The notes below the pieces were generated by a model. That model did not search any database. It was given only the letters and a program-made list of their open reading frames with translations, and was not told the DNA's origin. From NCBI RefSeq assembly GCF_016920785.2, contig NW_024609846.1:117951473-118015472 (forward strand): 64,000 nt of DNA, in the 5' to 3' direction. Every line of letters begins with the position of its first letter. The stretch's first letter is position 1. This document shows positions 41,931-54,917 of this stretch, one piece after another. The translations under genes were made by a program, and so were the position numbers. This stretch comes from Ixodes scapularis. Taxonomy: Eukaryota > Arthropoda > Arachnida > Ixodida > Ixodidae.

Positions 41931-44900
41931 TTAATTATCATGAAGCAAGGGAAAGACAATCTTCTTGTTTTCATATTCAAACTTGAGGCATTTGAAAGAT
42001 ATGTCCTCTAAAGCCCAGGCAGTTGTGGCTGAAGGATTCGACACCTCAAAAATGCCAAGAAGAGAGGACTTGCATGGATACATGTAGATATCAGACCTTG
42101 CAAGAAACCTGGTTCCAACAACACAAGGAGACCCAGAAGAGAAGAAAGCGATATTAGAGGCTTGGACTATGCTTCCGTCATCCATGACAAAGCAGCTGGC
42201 ATCAGTTTTCAACACAAACTTGTGAGGGACCGCAACCTTTTTGAACTGCGGCCCTCTGCAACCTGCAGGTAGCGGACCACTCTCGTGCTCTGAAGAGAAG
42301 CATGGTTCCGTTGACGAGACATTTCCTTCTGTGCCTGCACTTCTCTCCTCCATTATACGCTTGTACAACTGCTGGAGAGGCATTTCAGGCTTTCGCTTTT
42401 GCTTCTTAAAGGCCGCTGTACAAACGGGACGTTCTGCAGGGAAGAACCTTCTCTCCCGAAGCTGGAGACGGGGAGGGAAAGGGCCAGCATTGGGTGGAAA
42501 GAGTGTCTAGAGAAGGGGATTAGCCTCGGGGCGAGGTCATCCTGTCGAGAGGGAGTGGGGACGGAACATAGCTGCCGTTGGGGTTCCGGCTACCAGGTGG
42601 AAGATAAGCTTGTCAAACGGCGACCTCGGATGCGAGGACGGGCACGTCAGAGATTTTGAAAATAGCTGCTTGATTAGCTGGACGACCCAGTGCGGTCTAC
42701 TGGCTCTAGAAGGTGACTCGGATGAAGAAACTCGTTTTGCTCCAAAACTCTAAAAGCATTCCGGAACGTGAACTCTTGCCACACATAAAAATAACACATG
42801 CATGAAAAACTACGAAGGCACCTAAGCTTTCTCCTATGATGTGAAAATGCGCGAGCATTACAGGCAGAGTTATGTTGTCGCAACTTGCAATAAAGAAAGA
42901 AAAAAAAAGTTATGTCGGCGCAACTAGGCGCAACGAATTGCGCACTAGTTTCACGATCAAGAGCTTCGAAACCGGGCAGGGGATGATTTTTTCTCGTGTT
43001 CTTTTCTTATTTCGTTTATTTTTTTTTGTTTGGTCACGTGACAATAAAAATCACATGAACAGAATTTTTTTTTTTGGCCACGTCGCCAGAGATTTTTTTT
43101 TTATTATTACTTCTCCTTTTCTTCTGTCTTTTTTTTTCCCTTTTTTTCGGTTTACGCTCCTTTTTGCAAAACTCTTTGCACCTATTTCGCGTTACATTAG
43201 CCTTAGCCAAATCATTTTATTTATGGCAGGGAATTCTGCCGTACGTATCTTATGTTTCTATTACCAACCCTGGCTTACAATACGCATAGAGAATTTCGTC
43301 CGGCAACCAGTTTGGGAATGACGAGGCCAAATTTGTGTTATAATTTTTTTGAGGTACAAGCATAATTTCGGCCTCGTTATCTGTCGGTCTCTATGATTGG
43401 CTCTTCAAGTATCTTTTGGGAAGGCAGACGACTGGCATTTTTAGTGTGCACGTGTGTCGACCAGAGTGAACGTTGCTGAAGCGCCTCCAGTGTGATTTTG
43501 GCCGTAAATAACTGGAGGCCCCGGGCAAACCCACCCAATGTAGAAAAGTATCTACCTTTCTCGTTTCATAGAGAACTATGGAAGGGACGAATCCCAGCCG
43601 AGTCAAACTAGAGGCTTGCAAACGCAATCGTGTTGACAATAGCTCCAAGGAGTTTGTATGACTCTCTCTGGCAGTGTGCAGAGGGTAAAGGCACGGAGGT
43701 AATATATGCTTTTGCCTAGTCACCTCGCAAACGGTTGGGTATTGGCTGCAGAGATCCATTTTGCTTTGTTTTATTACCGGTATTATAGCTTGATTTCTGT
43801 GTTCCTAATTTCACAGACAGAACGAAATCGCTTTTCCCGTGTGGCGTCACGGCGGTGAGACAGAAATGAATCAGTGTACCGGAATTCGACGCTTGTGCTC
43901 GTTCTATAGCGCTTCTAAAAACCGTGAGATCACGGCTGTCCAATTAACGTCAACAATGCATAAACTGCAGTTACTTGTACTCGTATTGCATTGTGAGGGA
44001 ACGACTATGACTGGGTAAACAGGAATAGGGAGAATGGGTGCGTGTGATTTGTTGAAGTTCGAATCAACAAATCAAGCTTCAACGAATGCGATAGTATTGC
44101 ATTCACTGAACCAGCTATATGAGTTTTCAGACCGTATATACCTTCCAAGTATGCGATTCGTGTTCTGCGAGTGGTGCCTCAGCTAAATTAAAAAAGCAAA
44201 ATCCACGTTGAAAAAAAAAAAAAAAAATGTTTACGGTGACTCGAGCCGCTCCCGCGCCGAATCCTGTTTCACGTAAGCGTAATCTTGGGGTCGATGCACG
44301 ACGAGTTGTCTTCAATCATAAAAATAGTTTGATTACGATTATTGGCAGCGCTAAGAATTTGAAAGCCAAGCAGTGAAGACAACGGTGTTCTTAGAAATAT
44401 TATACACATTTTATTTTACACTGTTTGTTGTCGTTATGTTCTTGAATTATTGGCTAGCTTGTGGCGGACAGGGAAGTCTTGCAGGGCCATATGATAGGAC
44501 CTACACTAAACCTGCCGCACTTCAAAAAATGTTAGTCCAATGCATACAAGCTTGTTCAAGGCGGACGGAGCGTTGCGCATCCGGCAAAGCGCATACGGTC
44601 GCTCCCCGCGGCGTTTTTTTTTTTTTTTTTTTTTTTTCGAGCAGCGAAATAATTTTTAGTCAAGCAGCAGGCCCCCTCTTCGGCGGGTTAAGCCGGATTA
44701 ACGGAGGCGTCTCCTAATCCATTCTCCATGTTGTCCCCTCGGGGGAGGGCGGTGAAGGAAGGAAAGGAGGGCAGGAGAGGAGGAAACGCAGAAAAAGTGG
44801 AAAGCGCACGAGGAATGTAGCATCGTGTTTTTATAAGTATATATCTACAATTTACTGACTGTATAAGGATACCTATGTGCGTACGACAGAGAGAGTGATA

Positions 44901-46708
44901 TAATAAGAAGCTTAAACAACTATAACCTGCATTTGTTTTCAAGAAACGTTGAGATACGAGAAACCAGACGCTAAAGTTGCGGACAGCAAACTTGGAACTC
45001 TAGTGCTTTTTGATGCAACGGCTACAAAACTATCGCGAGGCCGGCGACCACAAAAGGCCACAAAAAGAAGCAGCAAGTGAACACAGCTCTGCTTCTGCAT
45101 GTAATTCTCAAATGGGAAGGCACTCCACCCATTCACTGAACCATGGGCCCGCACATCCGCAGCAAGGTGAATTAGTCCATGAACATTGTGAGAAGCTATT
45201 TCTTCTCCATAAAGAAATATGAACGTCCTAACAAAGTGTAGCAGAAGCTGTTCTGCATAGTCAAGGAAATCCCGACACAATCTGGGTGATGACAAGATTG
45301 TCAAGGCAACATGGAGAGACATGAAATTCTTGTACATATCTACGGGCAAGCTAGGCACAAACACAAGAGGGCCAGTGTACAGAAGGATCAGCTTAAACTC
45401 AGTAGCCTTCCATCGGTCCACCTCAGAGAGGCTCCGTGGTCGTCTGCTCAGTTCGGAACAAATAAAATGCCGGAGGTGGCAGAGCTTTTCTGAAATATCC
45501 TCTTTGACGCGCCTGTGTTGCCTGTACTTTTTGGAGCCCTTGAACCAGAGGAAAATCAATTTCTTCAAAACACCTAGCAGCACCAGATGCATGTACTCCA
45601 ATGGCACATCTCTAACCATGTCAATAGGCAGTTCCTGTAAGATGGTTGTGCCAGTGTGATGGTCCTCTTGTCTAGCTGTTCGAAATCTCTGGTCGGTCCT
45701 CAGCTCCGCATCGAACTGTGGGAAGCACAGTCTCCGACCAACTGTTTTTCCCTCAGTTGTACACTTCGTGCAACTGAAGTATCCATTATGGCTTTGGATG
45801 GAAAGCACGTAGGCCTTAGCAGAGGCATCACAAATGATTTGTGTGAGCCTGACTGCCACCCTGCTGTCATTGAGGAGAATACCAGTCTCCAGCAAGCTGA
45901 CCATGTCACGTACAAAGGCCTGCATGAACAGATTTGGATCCTCTGGCTTCGACTGCCCACGAAAGACACCTACCGGAAAGGGGCGGCCATTTCCGCAGTT
46001 AGCAACCCTACAGAATATTGGCCAGAACTGGTCCCGTGTGCTTTTGGTCAAAGGGAGCCCATCAATGTTTATCGGCAAGTAGAGGCATTCTGGGAAAGTT
46101 GTCAAAGCTTGTAGAGTGTCCACCAAACCAGCAGCCAGTCCAAAATGACAATATTGCCCACCACCCAACTCCGTTATTGCTGGGCAGTTTCTTGGAGTAT
46201 CAAGCAGAGTTTTAGCACAGCTTGGCAGGGAAGAGAAGCAGGGATGGTTCTTCGCCAATTTCAGAAGGTCATTCAGAGCCTGATGGGAGATACTGTTCTT
46301 GATACTCCATTGCCTTAAATCGTTTCTAAATTGCTCAACAGAACCGCTTTCTCCATCACTTGAAGGTTTCGGAATTTTCGCGCCTGCGGCACCTGCGGCT
46401 CCACTGTCGCCGTCACTGCTGTGAACGGAAACATTAGAACTCCCAGAAAAGAGACTGTTTTCACGGGTGTTCCCGACTGTTTCCTCGCTCTCTGCGTCTC
46501 GTTCGGTGGCAGCAGAAAAACGTACGCCGGAGCTGGGTCCCTCACTGACGGACGACCTGTCTGACTCGCCCGCTACCGCAGCCTCACAGTAAACTGCGGA
46601 ACCGGAATCCAACACAAAATCGACGGCCGTGCCTGCCAACCGTAGACTCATTTCCACACTTTCCCGTAGTTTCCGCCGAAACGTCCGGGATGTCTTGTGT
46701 TTCGGCAT
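41931..46708 (-). CDS. EnSpm/CACTA-like DDE transposase, probable two-exon gene
   Basis: Minus strand, ATG at 46,708. Exon 1 runs to 45,085 and exon 2 from 42,415 to a TAA at 41,931, giving about 702 residues in frame. The core has NIDGLPLTKSTRDQFWPI (first Asp), AVRLTQIICDASAKAYVL (Asp), SHNGYFSCTKC with HHTG, PLEYMHLVLLGVLKK, RWKATEFKLILLYTGP, NVHGLIHL and FPFENYMQ (Glu). Exon 2 supplies KRKPEMPLQQLYKRI and the conserved C-terminal YPCKSSLLGIFEVS. This matches metazoan proteins related to plant tnp2-type transposases, as far as I can judge. The donor (AGCT/GTGTTC) is weak, so the 2.7-kb gap could instead be an insertion. No terminal inverted repeats were found. Confidence 0.72.
42416..45084. 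other. Intron or insertion inside the transposase gene
   Basis: 2.67 kb with poly-T/poly-A tracts (43,019-43,150; 44,212-44,227; 44,618-44,638) and only short frames. No transposon ends were recognised. Confidence 0.4.
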
Positions 46709-47186
46709 GACAGCGCGCGACTGCACCTGTAACTACCACAGCCAAACAATGCGCCCGGATCACTCAAAACCGCGATCAAGATCGATCACAGGATTACGCA
46801 CGAAGCGTTCAGGAACAGTTTATGTGACACTGCGGAACTTATAAAGTAAGAAAAAGTGTGCTTGCCTGTCAGCCTTGCTGATTTTAAGACGAAAACGAGT
46901 TCTTGTTTCTTCTCATGGACTGCGTGATCGCGCCAAATGGTCAAACCGTACAAACTGCGCACGCGCAAAGTTACCTATAGCCGATACTAGTACCGCCTGG
47001 ATTTCGTGTTCAATTTGAAGCTCTACATTCATTAAAAATGATATTAAAGTACATTTAAAATAATAAGATAACAGTTAAAATTATTTAATTATTTATATAT
47101 ATTTAAATTTTTCCCTAGCAAAAATAACGGTTTGAAATCAGTCCGGAAAGTGAAATCCGGACTAAGATCAAACCGGAGTCACACCG
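46709..47186. other. 5' flank of the transposase gene
   Basis: Probable promoter and leader region. No TATA box, CACTA-type end or other signal could be supported. Confidence 0.3.
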
Positions 47187-47760
47187 GAGAGGCGAATTCC
47201 GGTTCGCTCATACCGTGATTTTCCTAATCCGGTTCAAAGTCCAATTGGAGGAATTCCGGAGAGGCAAATTCCGGTTCGCTCTAACCGTGAATTTCCAAAT
47301 CCGGTTCAAAGTCAAATTGGAGGAATTCCGGAGAGGCGAATTCCGGTTCGCTCATACCGTGATTTTCCTAATCCGGTTCAAAGTCCAATTGGAGGAATTC
47401 CGGACAGGCAAATTCCGGTTCGCTCTAACCGTGAATTTCCTAATCCGGTTCAAAGTCAAATTGGAGGAATTCCGGACAGACAGATTCCAGTTCGCACAAA
47501 CCGTGATTTTCCCAATCCGCTTCAAAGTCAAATTGGAGGAATTCCAGACAGTCAAATTCCGGTTCACACAAACAGTGATTTTCCTAATTGGTTCGAACAA
47601 ACCGTGATTTTTGGAGTCCGGTTCAAAGTACAATTGAAGGAATTCCAGACACACATATGCGGTTCGAACAAACCATTCCTTGTCAAATTCGGTTAAAAAA
47701 CAAATTGGACAAAGTCTAGACTGAAAATATCCGCTTTGCACAAACCATACTTTGCCATAT
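47187..47760. repeat. 72-bp minisatellite with 144-bp higher-order period
   Basis: The block CCGGTTCAAAGTC(C/A)AATTGG starts at 47,229, 47,301, 47,373 and 47,445, exactly 72 bp apart, with a variant at 47,517. Units alternate in sequence (AAGTCCAATT versus AAGTCAAATT; CGCTCTAACC versus CGCTCATACC), so the true repeat is a 144-bp dimer. Degenerate copies continue to about 47,760. Because 72 is a multiple of three, one plus-strand frame (47,215-47,607) stays open as a 24-residue repeat. I see no sign that it is a gene. Confidence 0.92.
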
Positions 47761-49358
47761 CTTGTTCCAAAGAAAATCGGATCAGCCGCCTGATGCCGAA
47801 GACTTTCAAGCGTATGGTTGAAATATCAAGTTGCAAACAATCCACCCCGATACCGTACGTACGGGCTGCTGCGTCGATCAAAGCTCAGACCGCAGAAGAC
47901 AGCCAGCTGATATGCGGCGCCAAAAAGGCGACATCACGGCGATTTTTGTGCAAGTCATCGCCATCTGATTCCTTCTAGCATTTTTATGCACTCTGCAATA
48001 CTTGTTCATTATTATGCTTAAACTACGTTTTGTTATTTTTTTTATTTAGTTTTAAATAATTGCTTGATAACTGTCAAGTAACCTTTTTTATATAATTTTC
48101 TCCACATAAAACAAACAAAAACAAGAACTAATTCGATGCCACAGCTAGATGTACACACAATCGGAAAGTGTCATTTCAGTATCTTTGACAGCTTTCCTGC
48201 GGTCTCCTTGTTTATGCCTGCATGCTGAACATTATATTATGGTGCACATGCAGGCAATTTCAGGGGCTTTTATCAATATAGGTACGCAAAGCAGGGATTT
48301 AAACAGTAACCGAAACCGAAAACCATTTAGGAACGAAAATTTTCAGTAACCCTAACAGGAAGAAAATTGTTATTTGAAATTTAAAAAAAAAAACGTAACC
48401 GTAAGCGTAACCGTAAAGTATTTACCGGTAACTGGTTTTAACCAATAGCAGCCGAAAAAAAAAATTTCTCAGGTATGGTTTGGAGGACGGATCTTGAAAT
48501 ATTGTGGCAATTTGACAGAGTTACTTTCAGCGAGTGGTGCATCTGGTAATACAATTTCCGTTCAATCTAACTTTAGGATTAAGGATACTTGGTTGGAATC
48601 AGTAGTCGTGCTTATAATAAAAAAAGTCTGTTTCTAAATCTATCACACTCCTACATCGCTACATGTGTCAATACGTGTCGCCTTCAGTGTAATAATGTCT
48701 AATAAGTTAGAATTCTCAGATGTCCATCCAATTTGGCTATATCAAAACCACCAATGTTCCTGACATGCAGTAGCCAGTATGAAGAAACGAGGTAAATTGA
48801 CTGTCATACAGAGCTGGCGGAAAAGAAAACCTGGTATTCATTTAGTCTGAAACGTCGCTAGTGACGATTTTGAGACAACACAGAAAGAAAAAACCATGTG
48901 ACAGGTTTGACATTGGCGTTAAGTGTATGTTTCATATTAACCGTGATCCAGAATTTATCTGAACAGAAGACAATCACAAAAATTAAAATTATTTTGTGAA
49001 GTGAAAGCTAATATATCCTTTGATGGCCAGTATTTACATGGAAGTTCAGTGACTGGCCGGCATCGGCGCTTTGGTGTTCAAGCTGGCGAGCCCCGTCATG
49101 GAAGATCCGTTTAATGACCGGCATCGTTTTATTTTTTTCGCCTTTTTCACTATGAAGTCATGTCATTGAGATTCTGACAAACTGTGGCAATTCATGGATA
49201 GCCAGTGGAAATGTTTGCGTTGATCAATCCTTCCTAAATGACTGCCGACGCTAGGGTATTTTATCCCAGCATGGCAAGGCTGGCGTGTTTTATCGCGAAA
49301 ACGCAAGAAAAAACAATACGGTGAAGAAAATTAGCTTTAGAGGATTTGAGAATATGAC
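47761..49358. other. No gene seen; one possible hAT end
   Basis: At 48,291 CAGGGATTTAAACAGTAACCG followed by repeated AACCG and CGTAACCGTAAG motifs resembles a hAT left end. No right end was found. The rest is AT-rich with short frames. Confidence 0.35.
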
Positions 49359-50400
49359 CGCCTACGCCACGAAAAATAAATTTTACAACGCCGAACATTA
49401 CTTTTTTCAGGAAGCTAGTTTAATTTGATGTACTATACTTAAGGTCCGGTGGTATACGCAGGTGTTTGGCCCTGATAAAAAATAAACTCGGTATAACGGA
49501 GCCTAAAAATGAAGAAAAAAAAAAGTGGCATGATTGAGCACGCGCTTTGAGTTACAAAAACAATAATAAACATTACTTTCCAGAGACTAGAAAAGTAAGA
49601 GATGTGTGTATTGCTTATGACGCTACGAAATTGAGTGCGAAAATTTCAGACAGGAATCAACTGCTTTCTGTGGTAGTTACGATTATCAAACAGAAATATT
49701 TCGAATGTTCCCATAGCCAAACGATATCTGTCGCTTTGATAACTTATGTTATACGACATACCGTTCCAGAAGAACGCGAATATAAAAACTTTTTTTTTTT
49801 TTTTTTTTTAACACAAAAAAGCGAGAAACACCACTGCATTGTGGATGTTCACACTGCCGGGTTTGTGAATGTGACCCCTTGACGCTACGAAAAATAATTG
49901 TTACAACGTTGAACGATGCCATTTCTAAAAGCTAGTTTAATTATCCGTGCTGCACTTGAATCTCAGGAATAAAAACGTGTCTAGGCCTAATAAAAAAAGT
50001 AAAACTGCGGAGCGCAACCTGTATAAATAAAACCTGGCGGCACGCGAGGGATAGCACTGATCTACGAGAACAAATTACATACTACTTTCCGGAAGTCAGA
50101 ATATTAAGAGATCTGCTTAATACGTAGCGCGCTATGAGCTCAGCTATATTACTGCCTTAAAACGACGGTATTTATGATTCGACAGTGGGTGAAGATGGCC
50201 GCTTTCAGACAAACTTCAGCTGCATTACTGTGGCAGTTTTACCACTTACACATTTTCCCATTTTGCTCGCAATATGCTCATTATTATTACATTTCTTTCT
50301 TCTTTGAAAGGACTTGTACTGTTTGCCTACGGTTATGAATTATCCCGGCAAAACAAGAGGGCCACGGTTTGTGCTTTGCAACGATTCAAAATTAGGCTCG
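49359..50400. repeat. Diverged tandem duplication, ~515-bp units
   Basis: Corresponding blocks recur in order: CACGAAAAATAAATTTTACAACG and ACGAAAAATAATTGTTACAACG (49,372; 49,885), AAGCTAGTTTAATT in both, and CATTACTTTCCAGA and CATACTACTTTCCGGA. Identity is low to moderate. Confidence 0.5.
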
Positions 50401-50461
50401 CACTTTCTGTTTTCACCTTCTCCGTGATTATTACCCATTAAGAACGGTGCCGACGACTGCA

Positions 50462-50725
50462 AAAACATAGAAAATATTTAAAATAATAAAATCTAATACA
50501 GAAAGGTGAGAAAAAAATATTTAAAAATATAAAAGCTAATACAAGAAGGTGAGAAAAAATATTTTAAATGATAAAAACTAATGCAAAATGGCGAGAAAAA
50601 AATTTTAGAAATAATAAAAACTAACACAAGTAGGGGAGAAAAAAATATTCAAAGTAATAAAAACTAATACAAAAGGTAAAAAAATATTTAAAATAATAAA
50701 AACTAATACAAAAAACAAAAACACA
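50462..50725. repeat. AT-rich minisatellite, ~44-bp unit, six copies
   Basis: Units of the form AAATATTTAAAATAATAAAA plus CTAATACAAAAGGTGAG repeat about six times with small length changes. Confidence 0.85.
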
Positions 50726-50734
50726 AGAAAAGAG

Positions 50735-50815
50735 TGTTTCCGGGATTCGAACCAACGTCCGCACGCTCTGCAAGATGCCGCGTTAGCACACGAGGCTAAA
50801 GTCGCAAGGTTGTCC
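50735..50815 (-). repeat. tRNA-like SINE head with A and B boxes
   Basis: Read on the minus strand, an A-box-like TAGCCTCGTGTGCTAACGC is followed about 40 nt later by a canonical B box GGTTCGAATCCCGG. The 44-bp minisatellite follows directly downstream in that orientation, like a SINE body or tail. It does not fold as a complete tRNA by eye. Confidence 0.45.
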
Positions 50816-53800
50816 TAGTGAGTTTTCTGGAAGGATACATGTCTGCTGAATTCGTTTCGAACCGTTGCACACTTAGTTTCATATTTCATATTTTGCTACG
50901 TGTTCACGACTTATTCATAATATTATGGCAATAACGACGTCTGCAATAATTTATTATTGCTGTTTCTTTTATAAGTTTTATAATGCGGTTTGCTTATCCT
51001 TTTATTTGAAACGTTTTGAAGATACGAAAACAATCGCATCGAATCAACAGCCTATGTTTCGCACGGTTTGCCGGCCGTATCGGCCGTGTGCGTTTGAATG
51101 CCTGCGTTCACGACCGGATAACGGTTAAATTTCCCGATTAGTCGTGATGCGTGGAGTTTGCCTTAGTTTCAAACGTGTCCGAAAAAGACGGAAGCGACTG
51201 TGAGAAGTGGAACTTTGTCAAATCGGCTCAACAGCCAAGATCATGGCACGGGAACCGAAGTAAGTTTGTTTCTTTGTTCGTTAGGGCTAGCTTATTTCCT
51301 GCGTTCAGAAAGCTTGTTATTGTCTGTAGATCGCTTGCTTTTACCAGTATTATTAATTGTGCGCGAATGGTGTTATGCGAGGCCGTTTTTCTTCTTTTTT
51401 CCCCGATGCAGAGACTGTACTCGCTCAAGGTTCATCAGTAGCGGCGGAACTCTTTGGGAGACGGGGGGAGCGGGGGTGGGGGTCAAAGCGGATGGGGGAG
51501 GATTGCCTCCCCAAAGGCCTCCCTCTGCCGTATTGTTTACTGGTAAACTAGAATGTCTGGAAGCGCGCGGTGCGGTGCCCCTCCATCGCCGACGCCATTG
51601 CATGCGGAGAGCTGGACCCGACAAGAAGCAGCGATTGATTGATCGAGCAAGCCCGTAGCTTCCACCGCCCAGTCGTCTCCAAACGATTTCATTTTCGCGA
51701 TTCGTAATCAGAAAAGAATTGTCAAAATTGGTGCCGCAATGAATTCACCCCATGGTTATTAATGCATAGCACACCACTTCCGATCGCAAAAATTTGTGCC
51801 CGCGAAATAATTTTTGACGCCGGCACTTATTCCTCGCGGAATGTCGAGCTCTAAATATCATTTGCTGTAGACGTGTTTTGCATGATCCAACGTACGTGCA
51901 ACGAATTTCACAGCTCCAGAAACACTCGGGCTGCTTTAAATGGTGAAGCATTTATTCTTTTCCTACTGCTGTTTTTTAGAGGCTATCAAGTATTAATTAC
52001 AAGCTTCTAGGGAAATTTACAAGCATGTCCTGAATTAAGGTAGTGTCTCGCCATTTTTTGGTATCTATGTTTTTTTTCAGTATAAGTATATAGTGTTAGA
52101 CATACCTCACCAAATCCCTGTTTTTTCGTTTGGCATTGCCTTTAGCGAATGGTGCAAGTTGTAATTGTTTTTAGTTGTTGCATGATTGTAGTAAGGTGGT
52201 GAGCTGGTACTAATGGAACATCTTGAAAAATAGTTCGCAAAAAAATCAAGGAGACAGGGAAAGTAACACATAGACCTCATGCAAGCGCAAACTGAACTCG
52301 CATAACTCAGATAAGGGAGAAATATAAATGCGGAAGGGCTCGAGCACAGGCCCAAGTGGAACACGCTGATTTACCTGTTAGCAAAAGCTGACTAGAAAAA
52401 AAAAAAAAAACGAAAACGTAATTTTTTATGTTAGTGAAGATAACAGATAGATGGCTAGTACATATTGAAAGCTCAATCTCTCTCTAAAATCTACGATGGA
52501 TTGTCACATACCTATGCACTGTTTACACTACTCGTGTATGTCATCCTTAGGAAAAACGTCAATAATTAGCAGATACTATAAAAACAAAGAAGATAATTAT
52601 TTTAGGCCTTTCTTATTCGTAGTATGGGGCAACCAATGGTGTCCGCACATCCATCGGTTACCTGAGCTGCCGAGGAAATTGTTTTTACAGTATCATGCAT
52701 ATGGGTGAATTAGCACGGCCCACTTGGACCCGTTCGAACTTTTGTTAAAGCTCCTAACGCATTCTATTTTTTTTTTATCTAATGTATGTGTGTTGGGAGT
52801 CTGCACTCGTATGTAGTGTATGTATTCCTAGCCTTTATTCCTTGTTTTTTGGGTACTATTTTTCAAGATGTTCAATTAGAATGAACTCACCACTTTACTA
52901 CATGGAAAGGCTGTTGCTAGTTCTAGAGTGTCTGTAAAACAATCTACCTGACATCTTTGCCTCACATCCCGGTTCCTGAAGCTCGCATTCTCCGAGTAAA
53001 GCCTTTCTGATTTCTCTCATCCTCTTATTTTCTTTTGTGTAATATCAATCGAGTTGCGAATGTACACCAGTGTGTGTCGTACGTGTTTCTGTATTTTTGT
53101 CCTTGTCTTTTCGTGCACTTTTTCAAGTTGGTCCATGATATTTTTTATCATATATTCTAATCTGTGTTTTCATCTCTTGTACTTACTGCAGCCTTTCTCA
53201 ATTAGATGTTGGCATTCACTTTCGCCATCCTGATTTGAGTGACCTGAGACGACACAAAATGACAGTCTCCCCTGCTGAAGTCCTGGCTTCATGAAAGACT
53301 GCCAAGGCTGTTCATGGTAAGGTTAGGAATATAATAGCAACTTATTGCTGCCAGGATTGTTTTTGACACAGACTGCATTTATGGGCTGGCCTTTAGCAAT
53401 TCTGTTGCCACTCACGTGGAATGAAAGCCTTTAGGGAAACTGCGCATTTCATTCGTAAGCGGAATGCTGAGTTTACAACAGAAGTGCATTGCGTTGCCTT
53501 GCGTTTGGGGTCGGTGGCCGACTGGGCAAGCGCACACCATTTGGAGCACGTGGAACGAAAGCTTGCGCTGCAGAACCCTGGGATCCTGGGTTCAGTCCGA
53601 ACCCCTGTCCATTTCGATCTAGAAAGCATCGTACTGGCATGCGTATCACTACTGCGTGGTGCAGGTTGTTGATTCCAGGCTAGCAGTCATACTGCACTGG
53701 CTGAATTGCTCACCTACAGCGAGCAACGCATCGCAACTTTGAAATGGCCACGCACTACACGCTGTAAAAATATCCACAGAACCCCAACAGAAGTGCGTCA

Positions 53801-54388
53801 CTAATTGCATCCAGTATTGCTGTGTTGTATCTGTATTTTGTATTTGTTTATTTAGTGCTCCCAATAATGGCTGAAGCCTTCCCATTGGTGCGCTTGTTAG
53901 TAGCAACACACAAACACAAACAAACGGCTAGAGTGGCAAACACCACCACTTTTACCGCTCGCCGCCGCGCCCATTGGTTTTCGGAGAAGTTTGCAGTGTT
54001 AGTCCTTGTGGTATTTGGTCATATATCGCACATGGACACAACCAGGGCACTGTACAGTCGGCACGGAATGAAACGCGAACAAGGAGCGCATGGTTTTCGA
54101 CCCACGCTGAGTCACCTAGAGATGCAACACCGAAGGTTTGGATGCACTGAGCAAGAGTCTAACACGTCGAAGGAGGAGCCATCTTCTTGCAGCTCCCATC
54201 TGGTTCAGGTGGTGCAGCATCTAGTGAAAACCATGCACCCACTGTTCGCGTTTCATTCCGTGCCGACTGTACCTACAACTCAACACTTGCAAGACTTGCG
54301 TGAATACAGCCTGTAGGTGCTCGCACTTTCAGAGTCATTTTAATGTTGCAGAAATGATAGAATGGATGCTTGGGCGAGTTGATGAACC
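50816..54388. other. Gene-poor stretch; weak exon-like and tRNA-like signals
   Basis: A possible first exon ends at a strong donor GAA/GTAAGT near 51,258 on the plus strand, after ATGGCACGGGAACCG. An exon-like block at 53,193-53,311 (TGCAG acceptor, GTAAGG donor) contains stops. A tRNA-like segment at 53,508-53,612 has A- and B-box-like sequences (TGGCCGACTGG; GGGTTCAGTCC). None is firm enough to call a gene. Confidence 0.3.
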
Positions 54389-54644
54389 ATATTCTATGGT
54401 GACAGCGCAGAAAAACATTCGCACACCAGATACTCAGGAAGACAAGCACACGCGCTGAACTGACAAATCTTGTGTATTCGACTACTTTGTTCTTCTCTTC
54501 AACGTCTAGATAGACTTTTCAGAGTGTGATAAGGAGAATAGCACAAAATACAAGGAAAGAAGCAGAGAACAGAAAAAAAAAGAAACGGAGGAAAAACAAA
54601 AATAGGAAGATCTTACAAGTCATCCCTCTCCCTCACTACTATCC

Positions 54645-54915
54645 TTAAGATAGAAATCGGAGCTTTTTGGTCGACAACACAATAGAATGACTACTTATAC
54701 ACTTGTTCTTCAGATGCTGTATTCTTTGCGCTTCCATTATTTCTCTTGGCAATGGGTCTCGACTCTTAACTATTACGGAACAATTTTCAAAATGTGCTAC
54801 ACAACCACACTCCAGACGGTGGGTTCCCAAATGTCCAACGGCGACTCGGTGGGTGTTATAAAAATGCTCCTTTAAACGATCATTTAAACACCTGCCAGTC
54901 TGGTCTACATAAGTA
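54645..54915 (-). pseudogene. GIY-YIG endonuclease fragment, left Penelope-like copy
   Basis: The minus-strand frames encode a TGRCL-type segment and then CGCVAHFENCSVI and LPREIMEAQRIQHLKNKC. These match the right copy and the Cys-containing C-terminal half of Penelope-type GIY-YIG domains (RE-x-EA-x-x-I). Stops and indels are present. Confidence 0.65.
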
Positions 54916-54917
54916 AT

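Noticed and set aside
47215..47607. 130-residue repetitive protein as a gene
   Set aside because: The frame exists because 72 bp is a multiple of three. It has no start context, splice sites or non-repetitive part.
39379..48311. hAT element bounded by the CAGGG ends at 39,379 and 48,291
   Set aside because: Both ends are in the same orientation, so they are not an inverted pair.
53508..53612. tRNA gene
   Set aside because: A- and B-box-like motifs are present but too far apart, and the sequence does not form a cloverleaf by eye.
53822..54316. Plus-strand frame of 164 residues
   Set aside because: No recognised motif or splice support, and mixed composition. It is probably chance.
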